Of a stretch of DNA of 64,000 nucleotides, positions 35,612 to 44,263 are shown one piece after another. The stretch is from positions 186,001 to 250,000 of the forward strand of contig NZ_LMGZ01000019.1 in the NCBI RefSeq assembly GCF_001427605.1, in the 5' to 3' direction. This DNA comes from Devosia sp. Root635 (GTDB lineage: Bacteria > Pseudomonadota > Alphaproteobacteria > Rhizobiales > Devosiaceae). The position numbers and the translations under genes are program-made. The notes under the pieces were generated by a model. The model was not told the DNA's origin and did no database searches. It saw nothing but the letters and a program-made list of their open reading frames with translations. Within the stretch, counting starts at the first letter, position 1; every line of letters begins with the position of its first letter.

Positions 35612-36763
35612 ATGATGAGACAGCTCGATTTCGTTCTGATGCGCGGCGGCACCAGCAAGGGGGTCTTCCTGCGCGCCAGTGACGTGCCTGACGATCGCGA
35701 GGATTTGGCGAAACTGCTGCTCGCGGTCATGGGCAGCCCCGACCGGCGGCAGATCGACGGGCTGGGCGGTGCCGACAAGCTGACGAGCAAGGCTGCCATC
35801 ATGGGCCCGCCCACGCGCGCCGACAGCGACGTGTCCTATCTGTTCGGGCAGGTCGGCATCACGGTTCCGCAGGTGGAATTCAACGTCAATTGCGGCAATC
35901 TCACTGCGGCGGCAGCCGTCTATGCCATCGAAGAAGGGCTGGTGGCGCCGCGCGAAGGCACGACACGGGTTCGCATCCATAACGTCAATACCGACAAGAT
36001 CATCACCGCGGACGTGCCGGTCGCCAATAGCAAGCCGCTGGTCGCCGGAGACCTGGCGATCGATGGTGTGCCCGGAACAGGCGCGCCGATCGCGCTCAAT
36101 TTCGGCGATGCCGCGGGCGCCATAACCGGGCAACTGCTGCCGCTGGGCGCCCCGCAATCCCTGCTTTCCGTGCCCGAACTGGGCGAAATACCCGTTTCCG
36201 TGGTGGATTGCGCCAATCTGGTGATCTTCGTCACGGCCGAGACGCTCGGTATGCGCGGGGCGGAGGCTCCCGATGAGGTGGATGGCAATGCCGCGTTGAT
36301 CGGACGGATCAATGCCATCCGCCGGGCTGTCGCCCATCGTCTCGGCTTTGGGGAATATTTCGACAGCCGCCCCGCCGCCGCTACGCCATTCTGCGTGATT
36401 GTCAGCCCGCCGGCCGAGTATACCAGCTTCAGCACCGGCCGGCCGGTGCCCGCCGACAGCATGGATATCGTCTGCCGGCAATTTGCTGCCGGCTCGGTGA
36501 GCCGAGCCTATGCCGCCACGGTGACCGCCTGCACGGGCGTCGCCGCCAGGCTGAAAGGTAGCGTGCTGCATACTGTGCTCGCATCGTCGGCCCATGACCG
36601 GCCGAAGCTCCGCATCGGCCACCCATCGGGCACTATCGCGGTGGAAAGCAGCATTTCAGGCAGCGCCGACAACCCCAAGGTCGACAAAGCTCTCATCCTG
36701 CGCACCGCACGGCGGCTGGCCGAGGGCCGCACCTTTCTGCTCGACGGCACCTCCGAACCATGA
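35612..36763 (+). CDS. PrpF-family isomerase (2), 4-oxalomesaconate tautomerase-like
   Basis: 383 residues with the PrpF signature FVLMRGGTSKGVFLRAS, SPDRRQIDGLGGADKLTSKA, FNVNCGNLTAAAAVYAIEEG (active-site Cys region) and RIGHPSGTIAVE. It is an isomerase of unsaturated tricarboxylic acids by family. An ATGA overlap couples it to the PrpD-like gene that follows, recalling the PrpF/AcnD partnership in 2-methylcitrate metabolism, although no AcnD is present. Confidence 0.9.
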   Translation: MMRQLDFVLMRGGTSKGVFLRASDVPDDREDLAKLLLAVMGSPDRRQIDGLGGADKLTSKAAIMGPPTRADSDVSYLFGQVGITVPQVEFNVNCGNLTAAAAVYAIEEGLVAPREGTTRVRIHNVNTDKIITADVPVANSKPLVAGDLAIDGVPGTGAPIALNFGDAAGAITGQLLPLGAPQSLLSVPELGEIPVSVVDCANLVIFVTAETLGMRGAEAPDEVDGNAALIGRINAIRRAVAHRLGFGEYFDSRPAAATPFCVIVSPPAEYTSFSTGRPVPADSMDIVCRQFAAGSVSRAYAATVTACTGVAARLKGSVLHTVLASSAHDRPKLRIGHPSGTIAVESSISGSADNPKVDKALILRTARRLAEGRTFLLDGTSEP

Positions 36764-38145
36764 CCGCGCCCACGGCCAGCCAGCAAATCGCGTGCTTCAG
36801 CACCGGCTTCCGGCCGCAATCGCTCAGCGACCAGGCCCTGGATACCGTTCGCCGGGTCTGTCTCGATACGATCGGGGTGGCCGTTGGCGGCATGAACGAG
36901 CCCGCCACGATCCTCGCGCGGGACTATGCCTTCGGCCATAGCGGCCCGCTGAACGGCACCCTGTGGACAACCGGCCAGGCAATGCCGGTGGAACTGGCGG
37001 CCTTCGTCAATGCCATTGCCGGCCATGTGCTGGATTATGACGATGTGGTCGTGACCATGCGCGGCCATCCCAGCGTAGCGCTGCTACCGCCGATCCTGGC
37101 CCTTGCCGAGGCGCGCAATGTCAGTTTCGAAGTGCTGGCGGCCGCTTACAGCGTGGGTCTCGAAGTTGCCTGCAAGCTCGGTCGCGCCTTTGCCATCGAC
37201 CACTACAAACGAGGCTGGCATGCCACCTCATCCATCGGCGTGATTGCCGCCACCGCGGGCTGCAGCACACTTCTTGGCCTCGATGAGGAACAGACCGTCC
37301 ACGCCGTCGGCCTGGCCGTAGCCCAGGCCAGCGGGTTGCACGAGAATTTCGGCACCATGGCCAAATCCTTCCAGCCCGGCCATTGCGCCGCCGCCGCTGT
37401 TCGCTCCGTCCTTCTGGCTCAACGCGGCTTCACTGCGGCTGCCACGGCGCTCGACGGGCGCGCCGGCTATGCCAAGCTCTATGCCGAGGGCGCCGACCTG
37501 TCGGAGCAATTGTCCCGCCTGGGGGATTTTCCGCTCGAAATCGAGGCCGGCGGCGTCGATATCAAGCAATACCCCATGTGCGGCGGCGCCCACCGGGCCC
37601 TTGACGGCATATTGGACCTGCGCGTCGAGCACGGATTGGTCCTCGATCAGGTCGCCGACATTGTCGTTTCTGGCAGCAATGGCGGCTTCACCCCGTTGAT
37701 CCACGACCGTCCGGTCACCGGGCTCACCGCCAAGTTCAGCATGCAATATGGCATGGCTGCCGCGCTGGCGGATGGGCAGATCGCGCTGTCCAGCTTCACG
37801 GACGACATGGTGATGCGGCCGGAAATCCAGGCCTTCTTCCCCCATGTCAGCAAGGTCGAGGCGGAAGGCACGCTGTTTCCGCGCTGGGTCAATCTGGACC
37901 TCCGCCTCAAGGACGGAAGGCGGTTGGAGAAGCGCGTGACCAGTCTGCGCGGCAGCGCGCAAATGCCGCTGACCGATGCTGCGCTCACCGCCAAGATCAT
38001 CGACTGCTGCGCCTTTTCCGGCGCCGGCATCGATGGCGCATGCCTGGCTGAAACCCTGTTGTCGGCACAGCGGACGGAGGCCGTTGGCCCCCTTCTGGCG
38101 CGGGCGCTCGGGTGGCCGGCAGCCACAAACGGAGCTGAACCATGA
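36760..38145 (+). CDS. MmgE/PrpD family protein (3)
   Basis: 461 residues. VCLDTIGVAVGGMNEPATI, AIAGHVLDYDDVVVTMRGHPSVALLP (the conserved Asp pair and His), GWHATSSIGVIAATAGCSTLLG and MAKSFQPGHCAAAAV are family features. By relation it dehydrates or decarboxylates a branched tricarboxylate; the PrpF isomerase upstream may supply or use the same acid. Both ends overlap the neighbouring genes by four bases. Confidence 0.92.
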   Translation: MTAPTASQQIACFSTGFRPQSLSDQALDTVRRVCLDTIGVAVGGMNEPATILARDYAFGHSGPLNGTLWTTGQAMPVELAAFVNAIAGHVLDYDDVVVTMRGHPSVALLPPILALAEARNVSFEVLAAAYSVGLEVACKLGRAFAIDHYKRGWHATSSIGVIAATAGCSTLLGLDEEQTVHAVGLAVAQASGLHENFGTMAKSFQPGHCAAAAVRSVLLAQRGFTAAATALDGRAGYAKLYAEGADLSEQLSRLGDFPLEIEAGGVDIKQYPMCGGAHRALDGILDLRVEHGLVLDQVADIVVSGSNGGFTPLIHDRPVTGLTAKFSMQYGMAAALADGQIALSSFTDDMVMRPEIQAFFPHVSKVEAEGTLFPRWVNLDLRLKDGRRLEKRVTSLRGSAQMPLTDAALTAKIIDCCAFSGAGIDGACLAETLLSAQRTEAVGPLLARALGWPAATNGAEP

Positions 38146-38915
38146 GTCTCAAGATCATCGTGCCCGTCAAAAGGGTGGTCGAAGCCAGTGTCCGTATCCG
38201 CCTTCGTTCGGATGGCGGCGGCCCTGACATTGCCAATGCCAAGATGGCAATGAACCCGTTTGACGAGATCGCTCTCGAAGAGGCCGTGCGCCTGCGTGAA
38301 CAAGGCCTTGCCGACGAGGTGCTGGCGGTCAGCATCGGGCCGCAGGCCGCGCAGGAGACCTTGCGGACGGCATTGGCGCTGGGCGCAGACCGGGCCGTGC
38401 TGGTGGAAACCGGCGCGGCGATCGAACCGCTGGCGATTGCCAGGATACTTGCCGCGATCGTCGCCGAAGAAGGGGCACACCTCGTCCTCATGGGCAAGCT
38501 CTCCATCGACGAGGACAACAACCAGACCGGCCCGATGCTGGCCGGATTGCTGGGCTGGGGACAGGCCAATTGCGCCTCCAACATCGCGCTTTCCCAAAAC
38601 ACCGCCCGCGTGACCTGCGAAACCGATGCTGGGCTGGAGACGCGCGATGTCCCCCTGCCCGCCGTCATCACCGCCGATCTGCGCCTCAACGAGCCGCGCT
38701 ACCCATCCCTTCCCAACATCATGAAGGCCAAGAAGAAGCCGCTCGAAACGCGCCCGCTCGATGCTTTTGGCATCGACACCTCGCCCCGTCTCAGGCGCAT
38801 GGAAATCCGTGAACCGCCCGAGCGGCAGGCGGGGCTGGTGGTGGAGTCGGTCGATGACCTGATCGCCCGGCTGCGGGAAGCCGATCTGATACCGTCCGGG
38901 AGGGCCGTACAATGA
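38142..38915 (+). CDS. etfB: Electron transfer flavoprotein, beta subunit
   Basis: 257 residues with the ETF-beta fold: KIIVPVKRVVEASVRIR, NPFDEIALEEAVRLRE, the AMP/nucleotide loop MGKLSIDEDNNQTGPMLAGLL and the recognition-loop region RYPSLPNIMKAKKKP, which docks acyl-CoA dehydrogenases. ETF carries electrons from flavin dehydrogenases to ETF:quinone oxidoreductase. It overlaps etfA by four bases. Its place in a catabolic operon suggests a dedicated copy. Confidence 0.95.
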   Translation: MSLKIIVPVKRVVEASVRIRLRSDGGGPDIANAKMAMNPFDEIALEEAVRLREQGLADEVLAVSIGPQAAQETLRTALALGADRAVLVETGAAIEPLAIARILAAIVAEEGAHLVLMGKLSIDEDNNQTGPMLAGLLGWGQANCASNIALSQNTARVTCETDAGLETRDVPLPAVITADLRLNEPRYPSLPNIMKAKKKPLETRPLDAFGIDTSPRLRRMEIREPPERQAGLVVESVDDLIARLREADLIPSGRAVQ

Positions 38916-39841
38916 CCATTCTTGTTCTGGCCGATCATCATGACGGCATGCTTGCGGGCACGGTGTCGCGCGTGGTGACGGCGGCGCGGGAAATCGGAGG
39001 CACCATCGACATTCTGGTTGCCGGCCACGATTGCGGGGCAATCGCCGCGGCGGCGGCCGAAATTGCGGGGGTGAACCGCGTGTTCTGCGCCGACGATCCA
39101 CGCTACGAGCATGGGCCGGCCGAGCGGATTGCCGACCTGCTGGTCAGCCTGGCGCCCGGCTATGACGTGCTGATGGCTCCGGCCAGTTCCGCAGCCAAGG
39201 CGATCATGCCGCGCGTTGCCGCGATGCTGGACGTGATGCAGGTTTCCGAAATCGTGGCGGTGCGGGGGCCGGACAGGTTCGACCGGCGCATCTATGCCGG
39301 CAATGCCATCCTGACCGTCGAGGCGCAGGATTCATGCAAGGTGCTGACGGTGCGGGCATCGGCCTTTGCCGATGCCGGGCGCGGCGCGGCAGCGCCTATC
39401 GAACCCATTGCCCCGATCGAGGGCCCGGCGCTTTCGAGCTTCGTTTCGCTCGAAGCATCCCGCAGCGACCGTCCTGACCTGGCCACGGCGCGCGTCGTGG
39501 TGTCCGGTGGCCGGGCCTTGCGCAGCAAGGAGAGCTTTGCCGAGTTGATCCTGCCCCTGGCCGACAGACTGGAGGCCGCGGTCGGCGCATCCCGCGCGGC
39601 GGTGGATGCCAGCTTCGTCGGCAACGACGTTCAGGTCGGCCAGACCGGCAGGATCGTGGCGCCGGACCTCTATATCGCCTGTGGCATTTCCGGCGCCATC
39701 CAGCATCTGGCGGGGATGAAGGACAGCCGCGTCATCGTTGCCATCAACACTGACGCACAGGCACCGATCATGCGGCTGGCCGACTTTGCCCTCGTTGCCG
39801 ATATTTTCGAGGCTCTGCCGGAGCTGACGCGAAAGCTGTAG
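38912..39841 (+). CDS. etfA: Electron transfer flavoprotein, alpha subunit
   Basis: 309 residues. The C-terminal FAD-binding part is well kept: VVSGGRALRSKESFAEL, VGQTGRIVAPDLYIACGISGAIQHLAGM and VIVAINTDAQAPIMRLADF. It forms a heterodimer with the product of the overlapping etfB. The likely electron donor in this island is the acyl-CoA dehydrogenase encoded at 49696-50886. Confidence 0.95.
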   Translation: MTILVLADHHDGMLAGTVSRVVTAAREIGGTIDILVAGHDCGAIAAAAAEIAGVNRVFCADDPRYEHGPAERIADLLVSLAPGYDVLMAPASSAAKAIMPRVAAMLDVMQVSEIVAVRGPDRFDRRIYAGNAILTVEAQDSCKVLTVRASAFADAGRGAAAPIEPIAPIEGPALSSFVSLEASRSDRPDLATARVVVSGGRALRSKESFAELILPLADRLEAAVGASRAAVDASFVGNDVQVGQTGRIVAPDLYIACGISGAIQHLAGMKDSRVIVAINTDAQAPIMRLADFALVADIFEALPELTRKL

Positions 39842-39937
39842 CAGCCTGCCTGCCCCCGGACATGAGTGGCGCTCGCACAGGTGGCAACCCTATGGGCCCT
39901 TCCTATCCCAAGAATTTCTACAAGCGTGAGGACGACG

Positions 39938-42568
39938 ATGAACAAGGCGGTGGCGGCGGCAGAAGCAACAGGCGCGAAAAGCGCCGCGGCGGCCAGCAAG
40001 GGCATGCTGGACGGCGTCCGTGTCATCGAGATCGCCGACGAAAGTGCCGAATATTGCGGCCTGCTGCTCGCTGGCCTTGGCGCGGACGTGATCAAGATCG
40101 AACCGCCTGGTGGCAGCGCCACACGGCGCATCGGCCCGTTTTTTGACGATGAGGCCCATCCCGACCGGTCCCTGCATTTCTGGAACTACAATCGCGGCAA
40201 GAAGTCCGTCATCCTCGACCTGGCTGCCGGGGCGGACCGGAACCGGCTGCTCCTGCTGCTCGAAGGCGCCGACGTGCTGCTCGATTCCACCAGAGGCGGC
40301 ATTGCCGGCGCGCTGGGCATGACACGCGCCGAGCTGCTGGCCCGGTTTCCGGGCCTCGTCCTGTCGCGCATGACGCCCTTTGGCGATGCCGGGCCGTGGA
40401 AGGACTATGCCGGCTCTGACCTGGTGCATCTGGCGCTTGGCGGGGTGATGATGAATTGCGGCTACGACCCCGACCCCGATGGCCGCTACGAGCTGGCGCC
40501 GATCGCGCCGCAGGCCTGGCAGGCCTATCACATTGCCGGCGAACAACTGGCGATTGCCATCGTGGCGGCATTGCTGGCGCGCCGGCGCGACGGCAAGGGC
40601 CAGGATGTGTCCTGCGCTATCCACGACGCGGTGGCCAAGAATACCGAGCTGGATCTGATGTATTGGGTCATGCGGCGGGTGCCGCTCTATCGCCAGACCG
40701 GGCGCCATGCGCGCGAAAAGATCGATCCGGTGCCCACGATCAGCCAGACCAGTGACGGCCGGTGGTTCCTGACCTGGATCGCCGCGCGGCAGAACCAGGA
40801 TGAAATCGTCGACTTCTTCGCCCGTCATGGCTTCACCGAAGGCGTGCGCGAGGCCCTGCCCCGGCCGCCGTCGAATGCGCGGCCAGTGGTGGGCGGGCGC
40901 GACATTCCCGGCACCGGCGAGACCGATGAACGCGCCGTGGCGCTGGACGCCATCATACGCGATTTCACGCGCAGCTTCACCGCCGAGGACATGCCCTGGC
41001 GGGAGGCGCAGGATGTGGGCCTGCTCTGGTCTCCCTTGCGTAAGCCACATGAGGCCGCCGACGACCCGCACTGGCTGGAGCGCCAGACCCTGGCGGAGGT
41101 GGACCATCCCGAACTGGGCCGCAGCTTCCGCTATGTCACCAGCAAATGGCTGAGCAATGCCACTGCCTGGCAGGTCGGCCGCCGGGCGCCGCTGCTGGGC
41201 GAGGATACGACCGCCGTCCTCGGCGCGCCGATCGTTCCGGCGCGCGTGGAGCCCGCGTTGCGCAAGACGGAGCCGCTGCGCCTGGCTGCAAATGGCAAGC
41301 CCTTTGCGCTGCAGAATATCCGTATCCTGGATTTCTCCTGGTTCCTGGCTTCGGCAGGCGGCACGCGGTTCATGGCCGGGCTGGGCGCGGAATGCCTCAA
41401 GGTGGAGTGGAAGGGCAATCCGGACACGCGCTTTGCAGCCATGGCGCCGGTGGGTGGCCGCGCCGCCCGCGCCGTCGCTACCGGTCCGTTGCCAGGCGAG
41501 ACCGACCCCAGCATGGGCGGGCAGTTCAACAACAAGAATTCCGGCAAGCGTGGCTTTTCGCTCAATATCAAGCATCCCAGGGGACTGGATATCGCCAAGC
41601 GGCTGGTGGCCATGTCCGACGTGGTGGCGGAGGGCTTTTCCCCCGGCGTTCTCGAGCGGCTTGGCCTGGGCTATGACGTGATGCGCCAGATCAAGCCGGA
41701 TATCATCTATGTGCAGCAATCCGGCATGGGCACGCGCGGCAGCTATGGGCGCATGCGCACGGTGGGCCCGGTAGCGGCTGCCTTTGCGGGCGTTTCGGAA
41801 ATGTCGGGCATGCCCGAGCCAGCCATGCCCACCGGCTGGGGCTATTCTTTCCTCGACTGGATGGGCGCCTATGGCTTCGCCTTGGCAACATTGGGCGCGC
41901 TCTATCATCGAGAGCGCACCGGGGAGGGCCAATGGATCGATTCCTCGCAATGCGAAAGCGGCATCTTCCTCAATGGCACGGCCATTCTGGACTGGTCGGT
42001 CAATGGGCGCGTTACCAGGCGCACCGGCAATCGTTCGCTTCACAAACCGGCGGCACCGCACGGCGCTTTCCGCTGTGCGGGCACTGACCGCTGGCTGGCC
42101 ATCGCCTGTTTTACCGAGACCGAATGGATGGCGTTGGCCAATGTAGCCGGGCGGCCGCAATGGCTGGCCGATCCCCGTTTTGCCACGCTCGATGCGCGAC
42201 TGGCCAACCAGGATGCGCTGGAGACCGAAGTCACGGCCTGGACCAGCGGCGAGGACGCCTTTGCCCTCATGCACCGGCTGCAGGCGGCGGGCGTGCCGGC
42301 CGGCGTCTGCCAGACGGCGCAGGACAAGATCGAGCGCGATCCGCAACTGGCGGCGCTGGACTGGCTGACCGAGGTCACCGGCACCAGGATAGGCCGCTGG
42401 CCGGTGGCGGAACTGCCGATGAAATTCAGCCGAAGCACCGCCCATATCGGCGGCGTTACCGAGCGCGGGGCGCCCATGTATGGCGAGGACAATGTCTATG
42501 TCCTGCGCGACCTGCTGGGGTTCGACGAGGCCGATATCCGCAAGCTGGCCGAAGAAGACGTGATCTAG
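39938..42568 (+). CDS. Tandem-fused family III CoA-transferase
   Basis: 876 residues, twice the normal CaiB/BaiF length. Domain 1 spans about 25-440 (GVRVIEIADESAEYCGLLLAGLGADVIKIEPPGG, quoted in part). Domain 2 spans about 460-870 (IRILDFSWFLASAGGTRFMAGLGAE). Domain 1 keeps Asp at the catalytic position (IHDAV, D230), while domain 2 has Glu (QCESG, E673). It is followed in domain 2 by the typical VEWKGNPDT and NNKNSGKRGFSLNIKHP loops. The ATG is chosen for GAGG six bases upstream. It is the last gene of the plus operon. The split pair at 23388-25555 is its functional counterpart by layout. Confidence 0.88.
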   Translation: MNKAVAAAEATGAKSAAAASKGMLDGVRVIEIADESAEYCGLLLAGLGADVIKIEPPGGSATRRIGPFFDDEAHPDRSLHFWNYNRGKKSVILDLAAGADRNRLLLLLEGADVLLDSTRGGIAGALGMTRAELLARFPGLVLSRMTPFGDAGPWKDYAGSDLVHLALGGVMMNCGYDPDPDGRYELAPIAPQAWQAYHIAGEQLAIAIVAALLARRRDGKGQDVSCAIHDAVAKNTELDLMYWVMRRVPLYRQTGRHAREKIDPVPTISQTSDGRWFLTWIAARQNQDEIVDFFARHGFTEGVREALPRPPSNARPVVGGRDIPGTGETDERAVALDAIIRDFTRSFTAEDMPWREAQDVGLLWSPLRKPHEAADDPHWLERQTLAEVDHPELGRSFRYVTSKWLSNATAWQVGRRAPLLGEDTTAVLGAPIVPARVEPALRKTEPLRLAANGKPFALQNIRILDFSWFLASAGGTRFMAGLGAECLKVEWKGNPDTRFAAMAPVGGRAARAVATGPLPGETDPSMGGQFNNKNSGKRGFSLNIKHPRGLDIAKRLVAMSDVVAEGFSPGVLERLGLGYDVMRQIKPDIIYVQQSGMGTRGSYGRMRTVGPVAAAFAGVSEMSGMPEPAMPTGWGYSFLDWMGAYGFALATLGALYHRERTGEGQWIDSSQCESGIFLNGTAILDWSVNGRVTRRTGNRSLHKPAAPHGAFRCAGTDRWLAIACFTETEWMALANVAGRPQWLADPRFATLDARLANQDALETEVTAWTSGEDAFALMHRLQAAGVPAGVCQTAQDKIERDPQLAALDWLTEVTGTRIGRWPVAELPMKFSRSTAHIGGVTERGAPMYGEDNVYVLRDLLGFDEADIRKLAEEDVI

Positions 42569-42605
42569 GCCGTGGCGGGCGATCGGGTCGATCGCCCGCC
42601 ACGGC
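42569..42605. terminator. Bidirectional terminator between convergent operons
   Basis: A perfect 16-bp stem (GCCGTGGCGGGCGATC and its complement) with a five-base loop begins at the base after the CoA-transferase stop and ends four bases before the stop of the convergent FAD-dependent oxidoreductase gene. There is no long T-run, but the stem is unusually stable. Confidence 0.85.
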
Positions 42606-42608
42606 TGA

Positions 42609-44234
42609 CTAAAGCGCGGATTCGGCGGCGGCGTTGCGGCCGGCGACCCGGCCGAAGGTGATGCATTCGGCCAGGTTGCCACCCCCCTGATAGACGAACT
42701 GGAAAACCGAGGCGATTTCGCCGGCGGTATAGAGCCGTGCAATTGGCTCGTCCTGCCAATCGAGCACCTGCCGCCTGGCATTGGCCCGCAGGCCGCCCTT
42801 GGTGTTGGGGCCACCCATATAGAGCGGGATGGCATAGAATGGCGCCTTGGCGACCGGCCCCAACGTGTCGGACTGGCGCTGGAAATCGGGATCGGCGCCG
42901 GCAGCGCAATAGCTGTTATAGGCGGTGACCGTCGTGGCGAGGCGCTCGGTCTCCATCCGGCCGTGATTGTCCGGATGCTCCCGGATGCGGGCGGCCAGGT
43001 CTTCGATGGTTTCGGCCTGCAATATCCAGCCCTTTTCGAGTGCCAGCCGATTGTCGCTTCCCCATTCGACGGCATTGTAGGAGGCGACCACGAGATTGAC
43101 GACCGGCCCTGCCTCCATCAGCGTCGCATCGAAGATCATCCATGAGGGAATGCGCGGATAGGTCAGGTTGACCGTGTCGAACTGCAGGGCTTCCTTGTAG
43201 AAGAAATAGCGGCTCGGATCCTTGGTGATGCGCCGCTCCGCGGCATAGCGGCTGCCGTAATTGTCGACGACGATTTCGTTCGGCTTGCCGATGCCCGTGG
43301 TATTGAGGCCGACCTTGAGCCCATTGCGCCGCTCCGGCACGGCGGCAATGACACGGGCGGCGACGCTGCTGGCCTTGGTGAGGCCCGCCCCGGCGCGCAG
43401 CGCCATTTCGATGCCGTCGCCGGTATTGGCCGAGGTGCCGTAAAAGGCCCAGGCTTCTGCACCCGGCCCGTCGAGAAAGGCCTGCCGCATGCGGCGATTA
43501 TATTCATAGCCACCGCAGGTCAGCACCACGCCGCGGCGAGCACGGTAAATCACCGTGTTTCCGTCGCGTTCCGCCTTCACCCCGACGACTGCGCCGGCCT
43601 CATCGAGGATCAGCGAGCGCGCACGAATGCCATAATGGACCGGGATATTGCGGGTCGCCAGGCCAGTGACCATGCAGGCATGGAATGCCTCGCCATTCTC
43701 CTGTTCGGACCGCGTATGGGACAGAGCCGGCGTATTCTTGTCGCCCCAGCCAGGGCCGACCCAACCGTCATTGTTTCCCGAATAGGTGCTCCGCATCACC
43801 GAATATCCGGATTCGGCGGCACCGGGAAAATGCCTGAAGGCGGCCGCGCCGACTTCCACCGAATTGAATTGCGGGTCCAGCCGGCGCATGAAGGCGTCAT
43901 TGTCCGGCGCAAGGTCCGCCCAGAGCTGGGCATGGTCATCGGCAAAATCATGGATCTCTCCGTCCAGGTGATTGCCGATGTTTTCGCCGCTGAACATGGC
44001 CCTGGCGTAAGCCTTGAGCGCTTTGCGGTCGCCGTCGGGGCGCGGGCTGTGATAGCCGCCGCCGCTCATGCGTGAATTGGAATAGTGGGCGTCCTGCGGC
44101 TGCTTTTCGATGATCAGCACCTCGGCGCCGGCATCGTGCGCCTCGATGGCGGAGCAGCCCCCGGCGGCACCGAATCCCACCACGATCACATCGGCTTCAT
44201 AAATGGTTTGCGTGCCCAATATCCCCTCCATCAT
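42609..44234 (-). CDS. FAD-binding oxidoreductase (fumarate reductase/ketosteroid dehydrogenase family)
   Basis: 541 residues. The N-terminal dinucleotide motif DVIVVGFGAAGGCSAIEAHDAGAEVLIIEK (quoted in part) and the C-terminal LYTAGEIASVFQFVYQGGGNLAECITFGRVAGRNAA define the FAD_binding_2 family. The family covers fumarate reductases and 3-ketosteroid dehydrogenases. It would add or remove a C=C bond next to a carbonyl. GGAGGGG lies inside the reading frame, ahead of a TTG at about 44219, so that start is also possible. It is the last gene of the tctB-tctA operon. Confidence 0.88.
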   Translation of the reverse strand: MMEGILGTQTIYEADVIVVGFGAAGGCSAIEAHDAGAEVLIIEKQPQDAHYSNSRMSGGGYHSPRPDGDRKALKAYARAMFSGENIGNHLDGEIHDFADDHAQLWADLAPDNDAFMRRLDPQFNSVEVGAAAFRHFPGAAESGYSVMRSTYSGNNDGWVGPGWGDKNTPALSHTRSEQENGEAFHACMVTGLATRNIPVHYGIRARSLILDEAGAVVGVKAERDGNTVIYRARRGVVLTCGGYEYNRRMRQAFLDGPGAEAWAFYGTSANTGDGIEMALRAGAGLTKASSVAARVIAAVPERRNGLKVGLNTTGIGKPNEIVVDNYGSRYAAERRITKDPSRYFFYKEALQFDTVNLTYPRIPSWMIFDATLMEAGPVVNLVVASYNAVEWGSDNRLALEKGWILQAETIEDLAARIREHPDNHGRMETERLATTVTAYNSYCAAGADPDFQRQSDTLGPVAKAPFYAIPLYMGGPNTKGGLRANARRQVLDWQDEPIARLYTAGEIASVFQFVYQGGGNLAECITFGRVAGRNAAAESAL

Positions 44235-44263
44235 TCATCTTAACCATCTGATAGTTCTAGCTT

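Noticed and set aside
39890-43075. Open frame of about 1,060 codons on the minus strand opposite the fused CoA-transferase
   Set aside because: It is antisense to a gene with clear CoA-transferase motifs and has no recognisable domain; high-GC third positions leave long false frames.
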